64,000 bases of DNA, taken from the NCBI GenBank assembly GCA_021029095.1, contig JAJOHG010000049.1, positions 1 through 64,000 on the forward strand, given 5' to 3'. Each line of letters begins with the position of its first letter. Within the stretch, counting starts at the first letter, position 1. Positions 46,429 through 57,930 of this stretch are shown here, in pieces. Position numbers and translations under genes: made by a program. Below the pieces are notes generated by a model. The model was not told the origin of the DNA, ran no database searches, and saw nothing but the letters and a program-made list of their open reading frames with translations. This stretch comes from Phellopilus nigrolimitatus (lineage: Eukaryota; Basidiomycota; Agaricomycetes; Hymenochaetales; Hymenochaetaceae).

Positions 46429-48800
46429 GCTTGTAAAGTTTGATTAGCCGACAAGGGGATTTGAATAGGAGGACGAATCAACACACTTTAACTCGTCGGT
46501 CCCAAAGTTGTTGGCAGCGTGCTATTTTCGCGCTGGGATAAGTAATAAGAATTACATAAATCTGTTGATAAGGTTGCGAGATGTTCGCGCTCGCCACACG
46601 CCGATCTCCCGCCATCACTCCCTTGTGACTTCCGCATCATTGTGAATAAGCAACCGACGTTACATCACACTTTTGAGGTCTTTGCAGCATGCTCATTGCA
46701 GGCGCAGTTCAAACATACCTACCTAAAGACCATGCAGCTTTTCTTACGTGCCTTTTTTGCTGGCAATGTTCTGCAATCACTCATGTATTCAATTTATTGT
46801 ACAGACTTTAGAAAGATGTCTCATAAATGAGCGGCGATCCCAGTAACGAGTTGGTCGGTCATCATGGTCCTATGTACACAAGCTCCCAGACCCGACTTGC
46901 AAGACATTCAGTATCTGCGATCCATGTGTATCAAGTAACGCTGCGTACCAGCTCCCTGAGAAAGAAACTCGTTCCGAACTCAGGCTCCGTCGCCGATCAA
47001 GGAGAGGAGGGACGGCGCGGGCGTTGAGATGGCAAGCGCATGGAGGGAGGACGGCGAGCGCGTAGAGGAGACGGCGAGCAAGTTGAGAAAACGATCGGGC
47101 GCGGGGGCGTCGAGGAGACGGCGAGCACGCTCGGAAGAGAGGATGGACAAGGGGGCGTCGAGGAGACGGCGAGCACGCTCGGAAGAGAGGGCGGCCGAGG
47201 GGTCGTTGAGGAGACGGCGAGCCAGAAGGGAAGAGAGGGCGGGCGCGAGGGTAGGCGCGGGGTCGTTGAGGAGACGGCGAGCCAGTAGGGAAGAGAGGGC
47301 GGAGCGTGAGCGTTGAGGAGAGGGCGAGGGGCCATTGAGACGGCGAGCGCGTAGAAGGGTGACGGCGAGCGCATAGAGGGGGGACGGCGAGCGCGTAGTG
47401 GAAGAAGGCGAGCGCGTAGTGGAAGACGGCGAGCGCGTAGTGGAAGATGGCGAGCGCGTAGTGGAAGACCGCGAGCGCGTAGTGGGGGGGCGGCGAGCGC
47501 GAGAAGGAAGACGGTGATCGTGGCGAGTGCGCGAAGAAGACGGCGAGGGCATTGAAGAAATGGTGAGCTCGCTGTGGAAGACGACGAGGGCGGTGAGGAA
47601 GACGGTGAGGGCGGTGTAAAGAAGAGAAGGAGATGGTAGTGGTTGGAGGAAGAGATGGAAAGGTTGTCCAAAAGCGGAATCGGACCTTGATGACTAGCAA
47701 TCCTGATTCGGAAGGATCAGCTGACTTCCCGAGCGCAAGGTCTGTTTATTCCCACACGTGACCGGGAAGTCAGCTAATCCTTCCGAATCAGGATTGCTAG
47801 TCATCAAGGTCCGATTCCGCTTTTGGACAACCTTTCCATCTCTTCCTCCAACCACTACCATCTCCTTCTCTTCTTTACACCGCCCTCACCGTCTTCCTCA
47901 TCGCCCTCGTCGTCTTCCTCATCGCCTCATCGTCTTCCTGATCGCCCTCACTGTCTTCCTGATCGCCCTCACCGTCGCCCTCCTCGCCGCCGCTACTCCC
48001 TGGTCGCCGCCGCCGCCTTCTACTCCCTCGCCGACCTCGTTGTCTCCCTTCTCACCGCCGCCGCCGCCATCCTCCTCACCGCCGCCGCCGCCATCCTCCT
48101 TGCCGCCGCCGCCTCCGCCTCCTCCCTGGTCGCCTTTGCTGTTGCTGCTGCTGCTGCCGCTGCCGCCGCCGCCGCCTACTCCCTCATCGCCCTCGCCGCG
48201 CCCTCGGTTTCCATCACCGCGTCCCCTGGCTCGCTGCCCCCTTCAGCGCCCTCGCCACGCTTGCCGCCTCCATTGCCACGCTCTTCCTTGCCTCCCTCAC
48301 CGTGCCCTTTGCCCTCGGTCTCCATCACCGTACCCCCTTGTCTCCCTCGCCGCCTCCTTCCTCGACTCTCCCTTTTTTTTCATTCTGTATCATCCACGGG
48401 CACTGTTATTTTTTGGGTTTCGTCATTGCTGTTGAGGATTTTGCTTGTCGTATTGCTTTTATCTTGTTTTCGTATTGTTTTCGTATTGCTTTCGTAGTGC
48501 TTTCGTATTGCTTTCGTATTGCTTTCGTTTTCCCTTTACTGTTTTCGTCTTGTTGTCATCCTGCTATCCTTACCTCGCTATCGTATACACACTGCTTTGT
48601 TAGCCTAGGTCGTTAGATAAGTAGCACCGCACCAACTCGCAAAAAAAAAAGTTATTCAGAAAGGGAAAGGAAAAAAAAGTAAAGAGGACTTTCTGTAGAT
48701 TAGCAGAAAGAAAGAAAGGGAAAAAAATAACGAGGTAAGCGCTTCGAAGACGAGAGGGGCAGGTAATATGAGATAGGTTGCTTGCTAACAATAAATATAG
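46429..48800. other. divergent spacer with strand-asymmetric repeats and a palindrome
   Basis: Separates the transposase gene (minus) from the Spt5-like gene (plus). About 47029-47600 is purine-rich on the plus strand (GACGGCGAGCGCGTAG-type units). About 47870-48350 is pyrimidine-rich (GCCGCCGCC and CTCACCGTCTTCC units). An inverted repeat joins them. Long open frames here are low-complexity Ser/Pro/Arg artefacts. The spacer probably contains both promoters. Confidence 0.7.
47577..47917. repeat. palindrome, 154-bp arms with 33-bp loop
   Basis: Arms 47577-47730 and 47764-47917 pair as inverted repeats (paired positions sum to 95494) with only a few mismatches. The inner ends are CTGACTTCCC and GGGAAGTCAG; the arms contain GGTTGTCCAAAAGCGGAATC and its complement. 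Confidence 0.88.
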
Positions 48801-51255
48801 ATGTCGAAACGATTGCGAGTTATTGGCGTCGAGGCACTGTTGGACGTTGAAGCCACTGTTGCGGACGTCGACGAAGAGGATTCGGAAGACGAAGAAGACG
48901 AAGGTAATAATTTGGTTCTTAGGCTAAAACGCAGAAAGTTAATTGGAACTATCTAGTGAATAACTTCATCGACGATGATGACGGAGAGGAGACCTCTTCG
49001 CGCATCTACGCTTCGTCTACGCTGGGCACGGACACTCGTTCGGTCGGAGACTTTGACGAGGAGACTTCGGCAAGGAGAATCGAAGAGCGCAGCAGAAGAG
49101 AGAGGGAAGTGGAAAGGAGTCGGGTTTCAACTAAATTGCATATGTGGATGATCCGCGTTCCGGTACGTTGTGGCTCAAAGATTGGGCAGAGTACTTACAC
49201 ATCTTTCATAGGAAAGACAAGAGTCGCCAAATGCGGATCGTCTCAATAAACGTCTGTTGGAACCCTCTCACGCATTTTCCGTCCCATCTCTATGCTCGCG
49301 GATTTATGTCTTAGCGCCGAACTCAGCAATCATTCGCGCTGCGTGTCAGAATCTCGCTGGGCTGGAGCGGGCACCATTCCTTTCAGTTCCGATTGAGGAG
49401 CACCATGTAGTACGCAAACTTCGAGATGAGGTCGACGCGTTGCCAGCTTTTGAGGTCGGCGACTGGGTTTCTCTTCGACGAGGCACTTATAAAGGTGACC
49501 TCGCGAGAGTTCGTGCCGTCTCGGGTACGAGCGACTCACTCATTGTGGCCGTGGTGCCTCGCATTGGAAAGAAAGATAAGAAACAAACGTCTCGCCCGGT
49601 ACCTTCGCTTTTTAATTTTGACAGAATTTCTGAACTATGTGAGGGCGAAACCATTAAGAAAGTCACCGATACCGAGTTCCGTTTCAGACGGCGGTTGTTT
49701 AGAAATGGACTATGCGAGTTCAAAGTCCCGGGTATCCACTTTGTAAAAAAGGCTCGACCTACGCTTTGTGATCTAGGTGCATTTGCACTGCGAGAAAGTA
49801 ATCTCGCCTCGCTAGAGATAGGAGAACCTTTCTTGCGTTGCGGAGATACAGTCCGCATGATTTCCGGACCTCAGATCACTCTGAGCGGCGTCGTAGGTAG
49901 TATCGAGGACGAACAAGTTCTCGTTCATGACATCCTCGACTGGACAGGAACGCTGAAATATAGCGGACTGTGGGTCCCTCGCCATGAAGTGCGACGTATT
50001 CTGAAGCCCGGAGACCACGTCAGAACGAGAGTCATCGAGCCACCAATCGAAGGAATGATAATAACGGTCGACGATGACGAACTTACCCTCTGCGAGGCGG
50101 ACTTTAGTCGTCCGGTTTGTCTGAATTTTAAAACTTCTCATTTCTGTTCTAACTACTATCATTCAGGTAACTTTTCGTACCAGGTGGGTCGAGACGTATG
50201 ACCCCGACTTTAGGATGAAAAATCTTCAACCATCCGCGCCGATAGAGGGTCCTCCTCGACACCACGACCACTACAGCGGTTTGCGCATCTACGTCAGACA
50301 AGATAAATATCTAAAAGGCACTTACGGTTACGTTCTGTATACTCACCCGACGAAGAGAATCGCTCACATTTCGCGCGACGGCATAATCGGATCCTCCGTG
50401 TTCGTCGTCGAATTGAAGAACTTGATCGCAGTGTAAGTTCTATTTATTACTGCGTATCGAACACTTTCTTACTTGAATTACAGGAAGGCGGTCTCGTGTC
50501 TGGACGGTAAGTTTCCTCTTACCGAAACCGAGCGAGAGCGGTACATCGAGAAATTTCGTGTGGTACCCGGACCCTCGCTACCCGGACCCTCCGGCGCTAC
50601 GCGTTCAACGACCCCGCCGCCTGGGAGCAGCGAGCTCCCTGTTGACGGGGAAGCGGCAGCGTGGGTGGTTGGCGAGTTGGACGGGACAGAAGCTCGTGAT
50701 TCGGCGGCCGATGGCGCGATAACGGTTCTCCCACCTCCTTCAGGTACGCATCATCTGGCAACGGCGAACGTGTTCCATTTTATTCATGATTCTTCTCTTT
50801 TTCTCCAAGATTTTTCTGGCCGTGGCATGTGGCTCTTCGCGCCCTCTATCCAGGCGCGCTTTCCCGGGCACAAGGTGCACTTTACTCGCCTATCGTCGCC
50901 CTCGCGCCCTACTTTTTTGGAAGAGGGGACTAAGGACAGCTTCGATCATACGCGATGCGTCGTTGAGCACAACCGATGCCGTGTACGCGTCGTCTTGCAG
51001 ACACCCGCGTCGACGGTCCGATCTGAAGATGTAGATGTTCACGATTTAGGCCCGAAGCTCCCCAAAAAAGGGGGCACGGCATTGGTGATCAAGGGGAATG
51101 CGGAAAATGTCGGGAAAATCGTCAGGGTGACTGGCTTCGTGAAAGCCGACAATGCCCTTAAGTCTGTTTGGCTCGTGGATCTGGATGGCACGCACTGGAA
51201 CGTGCCGGAGCCGGTAGGGAGCATAACGCGCATTGAAGCAACGGCAGAGTCATAG
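48801..51255 (+). CDS. Spt5-like NGN/KOW protein carried by the transposon
   Basis: Resembles the transcription elongation factor Spt5, which binds RNA polymerase II. Starts MSKRLRVIGVEALLDV, followed by the acidic stretch DVDEEDSEDEEDE. An NGN-like domain begins at MWMIRVP and continues SRIYVLAPNSAIIRAACQNL to LSVPIEEHHVVRKL. A first KOW follows, FEVGDWVSLRRGTYKGDLAR, then VVPRIGKKDKK and LFNFDRI, both Spt5-like. More KOW-type segments are CGDTVRMISGPQITLSGVVG, LKPGDHVRTRV and, at the C-terminus, GGTALVIKGNAENVGKIVRV. The stop TAG is at 51253-51255. It is diverged from the cellular protein and lies 2.4 kb from the transposase gene on the opposite strand. I infer a cargo gene that may recruit polymerase or protect transposon transcription; no host copy is in the window. 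Confidence 0.82.
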
Positions 51256-51651
51256 TCGTGTACATAGTGTAATACGATGTGAATACATGCTGCTTTCTGC
51301 GTGTCGGAATCGGTGAGTCTATTTACCGGCGTCAAGATCCATCAAGCGAACTTGTTTCATCACGGAAAAAAAGGCGCGTATGCAATTTAACGCGAACTTA
51401 ATATACTGACTATTTCTCATTTAGGTTGCAACTCGCATGTAGTACGTTCTTTGAGAAAAGTATCGCTTATGTCTCGCTTATTTCGGCTGACTTTGGACCG
51501 TCGCATTGGCTCCCGTCTGAATTCGGTCCGCAAGTAAGTTTCCCAGCCACATATCGCTTTGAAATCGTCAGAGTCTAACTTCAGTGTTTCTTCCCTTCAC
51601 TGTTTTATTTGCTTTGAGAACATTGTCGTTTGGATCGTTACGAAAATAAAC
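51256..51651. other. spacer between the two plus-strand transposon genes
   Basis: About 400 bp downstream of the Spt5-like stop and upstream of the proposed start of the next gene. No recognisable motif. An upstream non-coding exon of the next gene is possible. Confidence 0.4.
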
Positions 51652-54600
51652 ATGAGTGACTCGAATGCAACGCCAGGTATGTCTGTAAAACCTCTTCGCA
51701 TTTCGATTATGCATTGACTTGAAATTCCTCACAGTTGTGCTGGCTGATGAGCAAGCTAATACGAGAAAGAAGGGCAAACAGGCTGTTCAAGTAAGTTTCT
51801 TCACAAATTGTATACGAAGCTATGCTCACTGAGCCCGACAAGGAAACCAACGATACGGTTTACCAAGGCCTCACCACGAGATCCAAGAGCGGAAATGCTA
51901 CAGAGAGAAGGATATACGTTGTGTGTGATGTTCTTATGTCTGCGTCAGTAAGATACAATTTGCTAATTTTTCGTTTTCTCTAGGAGAAGAAACGCCGGGC
52001 ACCAGCGGCCTCTGCCAAGAAAGCTGAGCAGAGCGTACTCGAGAAGGCCGCGCGCGCTGAAGAGGCTAAGGCCGCGCGCGTTGAAAAGGCTAAGGCCACG
52101 CGCGCTGAAAAGGCCGCGCGCGCTGAAGAGGCTAAGGCCGCGCGCGCTGAGAAAGCTAAGGCCACGCGCACTGAGAAGGCCGCGCGTGAAGAGGCCGAAC
52201 GCGCTGAGCAAGTTGCACGCGAGAAGGCAGCGTGCGCTGAGCAAGCCGCGCTCGAGAAGGCCGCACGCGATGGCTTGGCTGCGCGCAAGAAGGCCCTCGA
52301 CGATGATTTGGCATTGCGCAAAGAGGCCTCCGCTCGTGAACAAGCTGCTCGCGATGCGGCCAACAAACCACATGATAGACCAAGTGTAAATCAATTCTCA
52401 ATGTCCTCCAACTAAGCTAATCCACGTTTATTGCTAGGTTCGACAGAGCACACTCGATCTTGAGCAGGATCCATTCAACTTACGACACCGCAGACAGTAC
52501 TATCGACTGTCTAGCGGCAAAACGCCGAAGACTCCCCCTCTGCCTGCTCGCATGCAAGCGGTCGTCAAGTCAGGTGTTGTGACAAGGACGACCCCTCCAC
52601 ATGTGCCAGCTCGTGTACCGACGGCGACGAGGCCCTCCACTTCTGCTGTTCAAACATCTGTTGCACCGTCTGGGCGGAAGTCACCACCTGCTCTTGATGT
52701 ACCGTCTTCAGCGAATAGCGAGGAAGCATCGAGCACTGTACTGTCCAGCGCGCTTCAAGCTAGGCTAGAAACTGCGTTTGCGGCTGATCCAGACGCAATA
52801 TTGTCTCTACTTCGCAATCACGGATTCGATCTTCACGTTCACAACTCGCAGTCCGATGGTAAGTGACTTTCGCTATCTATTGTACAAGAACTTCAATAAT
52901 GAACCTTGACTCTCAAGGACATGCTCGTCTCGACGCTGATTCAAGCAATGGAGGCGATGATTATGCAGATGACCAGACTACTCCCATCCCCGCTCGCACC
53001 CGTTCCCTAGCTCCCAAAGACGTAGGCGCTGACTCTCCCGAAGGTGCTGTCGAGATACCCGAGGGACGTCATTCGTCCGGACACATTAGCGCCGAGGATG
53101 AGGATGAGGATGAAGGTGGTAATGCGTCATCCGATGACTATGCGACTACTGCAGATAAGAGGCAGATGGTCTCGCAGGAGGAAATGGACGAAGAGCACGA
53201 TCTTGAGACTTGGAGTGATGCTGTCAATAGTAGTGACGACGACGTGCCCGTCAAGAAGAAGCCTACGCGCAAGTCTGGCAGAGTACCAAAGCCCAAGGCC
53301 GTCGTGACAACAACTGCCTCTGGTGAGGCAGCAGCAGACTCCGAGGATCTCGAGGACGGGATGAATGCGAAACGGGGTCCGTTGTCGGCTGATGCGAAGA
53401 CCGACTGCGACAAAGCATACCGTGATTTCCACGCAGCACTCCGTAAGATCGGCATCAAGAACGACAAGAAAGTTGACTCGCTTTTGAAGCATCTTGGCTT
53501 CGTATCAAAGGAGACGCGCGATTCGAACCCATACAACGTTTGGCAAAGCTGGTACTACGTCCACCACCCGAGGCCCGAAGACAGTGAGTGAATCCTGTTT
53601 TATTAGCTATTTCTGCAAGGCTGACATCTTCGCATTCAAGTGAGTCCCGCATCGTACAAAATGGAGGTTACAGCGGCCTATCGAAAGATCCACCCAGAGG
53701 ACGACGATCGCAGCCCGGAGCAAGTAAAAGAGCTCTTTCGCGAGCAGTATGAATGGCGCAAGTCTATTGAGCAGTCGCACGTTGCGACAACCAGCAATCT
53801 CAAGGACGTACTCCGTCCTGGGCAGGCAGAGTTCAAACGTTTTGTATGTCTGTCGCGCTGTGATTGTTCCTGCATGATTCTCATGTCATCTCCTTTAGGC
53901 TCAGCGCCAGTATATGGAGTCGCAGACGGTTTATGTCGCACTTGCGGTCAACCTTTCGAACAATCCGCAAGCTAAACTTGTCTCTGGTTTCCTTGCTGGG
54001 TCCGAGGTCGCTGAATTGGCGTTCAAGAACGACAATATATTCTGGTCTAAGATGAGCGACGACCTAGAGACCGCGATCAGGTGGGTGTGACGTCTCGCGC
54101 TGGCATTTAAAGCTCTAACTCCCTTCATAGGTTTGCTGATTTGCGCATGCGCGGTATTACAAGGGACGAAGACGTACCCCTGTTGAAGAAGTTGTTTTCG
54201 AAGGGCAAGACAGGGGGGAAGGGCGAGGATCGTGACCATCGACGTGCCCTATTCTCTGAGAACCTTAACGCATCGGCTGGTACGCATTTCAGCACTAGTC
54301 TGATGTTATATTTTCTCAATATTTTTACAATAGCGTGTGTATTTGATGCAAGGGAAAAGGCAGATCCGTCGGGGAAGAAATTACCAAAGTCCCAGCGTAC
54401 CGTCAGTTTCACGAAGTTCTATGACTGGCTGATTGAGCAGCAGCTTGGTCTCGTCGGTGTACCAGATGTTGAATTTGCATGGGGTGATCTTGATCCGACT
54501 ATCAGAAATATCACGGGGCCACTTTTGAAGGCAACTACGGACGTACTCTTAAGGGAACAGTGGACTTTACGAAGTGGGGGGGATATTTCGGAGCTTAAAG

Positions 54601-55475
54601 GGAAAGTGATGAGATTTTGGGATATGAGTTCACGTACGTGTTTGTTCTCGGTATCGAGAACACTTGTTGATTGAACAATTTTAGTTTATAAGAACTACGA
54701 CGTCAACGCAATTGGAGGCGTTGCCATTGTAAAGTCTGTCAGCGGCCGACCCCTGCTCACTTTGAGTCGCTGCGACGCATATCAGAAGTTGCTGGCCGGC
54801 CCAAGTGACACACACAACAATGTCACGATGCCTTGCAACTCTTCTAACTTGGTTTCTGCAGAAAGTCAAGTGATACCCGCCGCTCGCGCTATTCAGCCTA
54901 GTGCCGCTCCGTCGACCACTGACCCGGTGCATGTCTACCGGCCTTCTGCTGCCTCAACTGGCCAAGAGATAGGGCCACTTCTGCATCACGCATCTGCACA
55001 GCGTGCTGTCTCGGTTGCTCCACCTATACAGACCTCGCCGCCGCTGCCACTTCCACTTTCTACTATACCAACCTTCGTGCCTCATGTCGCAGCACCAGGT
55101 GCTAGTCAGCGCACTCGTCACTTCGAGGATGATGGAGAAGGGCCACCTGTTAAGAGGCCGCGCGTCGGGGAACCCTCTGAACCCCAGTTTGATGTGCAAG
55201 ATGGCATGATCCGGTACGAGTGGGTGTATCCGGATGGGTATGGTTTTTATTCTATCCCGGGGCCGCCGCCGCATCGCGGCGAACGTAGACGTACTGATGA
55301 TCATTGGCGGATTGTTGACCCGGTGACAAAGGACATGGTTCCTATCCCTCCTGGCTACACAGCATCTAGCGTTCACATCTGGGGAGAGGGCTCGCTCTCA
55401 AATGATCCGGATATTAATGATGGGCAGTCCTTTAACCCTGCTATTGAGCACAGATACGTGTACGGATATGATTAA
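51652..55475 (+). CDS. large unrecognised transposon-borne protein, coiled-coil N-terminus
   Basis: Proposed start MSDSNATP, then VVLADEQANTRKKGKQ after an intron. A long Ala/Lys/Glu repeat (AEKAARAEEAKAARAEKA-like, from about 51990 to 52370) should form a coiled coil. Next are a Ser/Thr/Pro-rich linker, an acidic stretch with EDEDEDEGGNASSDD, and a basic patch KKKPTRKSGRVPKPK. A conserved-looking helical core follows: DKAYRDFHAALRKIGIKND, SNPYNVWQSWYYVHHP, MEVTAAYRKIHPEDDD, SKMSDDLETAIRFADLRMRG, VSFTKFYDWLIEQQLGLVG. A Pro-rich tail ends EHRYVYGYD, TAA at 55473-55475. The core vaguely resembles a helical DNA-binding domain, but I cannot assign a family. Lying inside the giant element on the same strand as the Spt5-like gene suggests a role with the element. 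No stop or frameshift seen. Confidence 0.75.
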
Positions 55476-56280
55476 TTAGTTTAGTGTCAACCGTCTCCGT
55501 AGTCAGTTGCTAGTGTTCGGGTTTTGGTGAATGCGCAGAAAATGTCCGGGCTTACAGACGTACTGGGTGGATTAGTAAGCAACTTGCATACAGGCTGGTC
55601 TTTTTGTACTTTGCTATCTACTGCATTTGTCTATGGGCCACGGGATAAACAGGCTCTCTGTATGTGATTGCAGGCGACTAAGATCTTTCTATTTCTAACA
55701 ACTAGTATCATTACAACTCTGCGTACATACAGGCGCCAAAAAGTGTTTGCGCACCCCCCAAAAAGGAAAGCGATTCGCATCCGCCATCCTGGGCACTCTT
55801 TCTCCTTAGTTCCTTTGTATATACAACATGTTTTCTTGCTATATGCATAACACAACTTTTCCGGCATCAAGTGTTTTCTGTGGATGTATTTAGCGTGTGT
55901 AACTGGACGCGACAGCCAAGCGACAGCGTGACGCACGCGTCTCGCAGGCAGATGAGAATCACCTTCCCTTTTTGGGGGTGCGCAAACACTTTTTGGCGCC
56001 ACCTGTACAGAAAAGACTTTGTCCCCCACAAAAAAGGAAGTTAGTTCCCGCCTGCATAGCAAACAATGCCACGTCATTAGTGTGTTTTCAAAGCTAACGG
56101 AAAATGGTATTTCTGTTAGCCTGAGTAACGAGCACCGGGCTTGTCTGCTGCCGAGCTGAGGAAGGCTGGTTAACACGTGAACTTAACTAATGTCAACATC
56201 CATTCTTGCAAATGATTCTTTAGCTAGTATGTATTATGATTTGTTATTTAAATAATTTGAAGACATATATCATATTGGAA
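55476..56280. other. 3' flank of the large gene, contains a small MITE
   Basis: No gene recognised. It holds the TA-flanked element at 55730-56005. From about 56160 the sequence becomes AT-rich and CpG-poor up to the SINE copies. Confidence 0.5.
55730..56005. mobile_element. Tc1/mariner-type MITE, 276 bp
   Basis: Ends CAGGCGCCAAAAAGTGTTTG and its inverted partner CAAACACTTTTTGGCGCCAC, ending CCTG, flanked by TA on each side (55728-55729 and 56006-56007). The inverted repeats run about 37 bp through GCGCACCCCC. TA duplication and small size fit a mariner-derived MITE. It encodes no transposase. Confidence 0.85.
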
Positions 56281-56301
56281 TTCTCCACTTCACTGGCTTC
56301 C

Positions 56302-56500
56302 ATGGTTCAGTGGCTAATCCGGCTTACTAACTCTTGTACAAGGAGTTGTGCAAGAGGTCTTAAGTTCGATTCTCGTCTGAACCCTGTAAATCAGTTGACC
56401 TTTTTGTAAATGTTTGGTTTTTTTATATTATTTTTTTATAAAGTGGGCTGGGTTATTGGAGCCCGAGCTGAAAGTGATTGATCTTACAGCCATTTATTAA
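56302..56500 (+). mobile_element. tRNA-derived SINE, copy 1
   Basis: The 5' part is tRNA-like: GGTTCAG and CTGAACC could pair as a 7-bp acceptor stem, TGGTTCAGTGG fits an A box and AGTTCGATTC fits a B box. The anticodon and T stems are too poor for a functional tRNA. A tRNA-unrelated tail with AGTGGGCTGGGTTATTGGAG and GCCCGAGCTGAAAG follows and is shared with copy 2. Confidence 0.72.
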
Positions 56501-56651
56501 CTGAAGGAGTTATGCCAGAACAAAATAGCCTGAATATGACACCTGACGCTAAATTGTTGAGCCATGTACACATGCCAACTAACATATTTTCACATTCTTA
56601 TAAGACAGATTGTGAGTGATGTGTAGTTGATGTATTGCTTGCAACTGGTTT

Positions 56652-56805
56652 TGTGTGGTTTAGTGGCAAATCAGGCTTGCAAACTTTTGTACAGTCCAAA
56701 GGAGTTCTAAGTTTGGTTTGTTCCTTTGCCCCTTATCCTTTTTGTAAACATTGTTTTTTTTAGAAAGTGGGCTGAATTGTTCGAGCCCAAGTTGAAAGAG
56801 TTTGA
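56652..56805 (+). mobile_element. tRNA-derived SINE, copy 2 (decayed)
   Basis: Matches copy 1 in order: GGTTTAGTGGCAAATCAGGC for GGTTCAGTGGCTAATCCGGC, then ACTTTTGTACA, then the tail AGTGGGCTGAATTGTTCGAG and GCCCAAGTTGAAAG. Many changes are C to T or G to A, and the B box is lost. Confidence 0.65.
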
Positions 56806-56826
56806 ACCCATTGATTTGTGAAGCTT

Positions 56827-57243
56827 GGGAGATCCCAAATGTGGGAGATCCCAACTACGGAAGATCCCACAGGTGGGAGATCCCAACTACGGAAGATCCC
56901 AACTACGGAAGATCCCACAGGTGGGAGATCCCAACTACGGAAGATCCCAAATGTGGGAGATCCCACAGGTGGGAGATCCCAACTACGGAAGATCCCACAG
57001 GTGGGAGATCCCAACTACGGAAGATCCCACAGGTGGGAGATCCCAACTACGGAAGATCCCACAGGTGGGAGATCCCAACTACGGAAGATCCCAAATGTGG
57101 GAGATCCCACAGGTGGGAGATCCCAACTACGGAAGATCCCAAATGTGGGAGATCCCACAGGTGGGAGATCCCAAATGTGGGAGATCCCACAGGTGGGAGA
57201 TCCCAAAGGTGGGAGATCCCAAATGTGTGAGATCCCAAATGCC
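56827..57243. repeat. right subterminal array of GGGAGATCCCA-type sites
   Basis: About 18-bp alternating units TGGGAGATCCCAACTACG, GAAGATCCCACAGG and GGGAGATCCCAAATG over 417 bp. The palindromic core GGGAGATCCC parallels GGGTATTCCC at the left end of the element and GGGACATCCC in the foldback element. Confidence 0.9.
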
Positions 57244-57294
57244 TACCTGACAATTGGAAGTTCCATTCTCTAAGTGAAGGCCTAGAACTGTGCC

Positions 57295-57590
57295 ACACAG
57301 CTAATTCATAGTAAGCTCAGTCAACGTGCAGTGTAGCAAATGTCTGTCAGTTGCCTAATAATCTAATACAAAGTAAGCTGTTATAATGAATGGGTGATTG
57401 TAAAATAAGTTTGGCCAATTGTTGGAGAGCTCACCTCAGTCATTGCATGGTGTAGCAAACATTTGAGGTAGGTAAAATATTAAAAGATGTCTTTATACAA
57501 GGCATTTTCAGGCTCTTGGCAGGCTGTTTTCGTACTAAAGGGTTGAAGAACACAATAAAGATCATAAGTCTGATTAACATCAATATTTAA
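57295..57590 (-). repeat. CpG-decayed LTR fragment related to the copia LTR
   Basis: Colinear with the inner part of the copia LTRs (4187-4460): AGTAAGCTCAGTC, AATACAAAGTAAGCT, GAGAGCTCACCTCAGTC, TTTGAGGTAGG, TATACAAGGCATTTTCAGGC and ACAATAAAGA all have counterparts. Where the intact LTR has GCGCGGTAATGCGAACG, this copy has GCATGGTGTAGCAAACA, mostly CpG to TpG or CpA changes. No internal copia sequence is attached, so it is a solo LTR or fragment. Confidence 0.75.
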
Positions 57591-57930
57591 AGTAAACTGG
57601 GATTGCAGGGTGGGGCAAGGGTGAAATGAGTACCTACTGAGTGGCTAATAGTGATGTAAGTAGCCTTTGGCTTCTCAAGCTAAGGTGCTGCAAGCACTCA
57701 GCCCAAGATATGAACACTCAGTGTCAAGCTACTTTCTGGTCTGCAAGTACACATACCAACACCCTATGTCTAGTTTAGAGAAAGCACCCTGTACTTAAAC
57801 AAAAAAGTGGCATATACAACATATGTATGAATATATATATGGTGATCCAAAATGATCAGAGGTATCATATCCTGGCTGCATCTGACAATATTCATACAAT
57901 TAGGTCCAAATATCATGGAATTTCTGTATC

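Noticed and set aside
46870..48435. Long Ser/Pro/Arg/Leu-rich open frames on both strands
   Set aside because: Low-complexity repeats open in several frames at once; both frames start in the arms of the same palindrome.
56302..56385. Functional tRNA gene
   Set aside because: The acceptor ends pair, but the anticodon arm does not leave a normal 7-base loop and the T stem is poor; a second decayed copy with the same non-tRNA tail points to a SINE.
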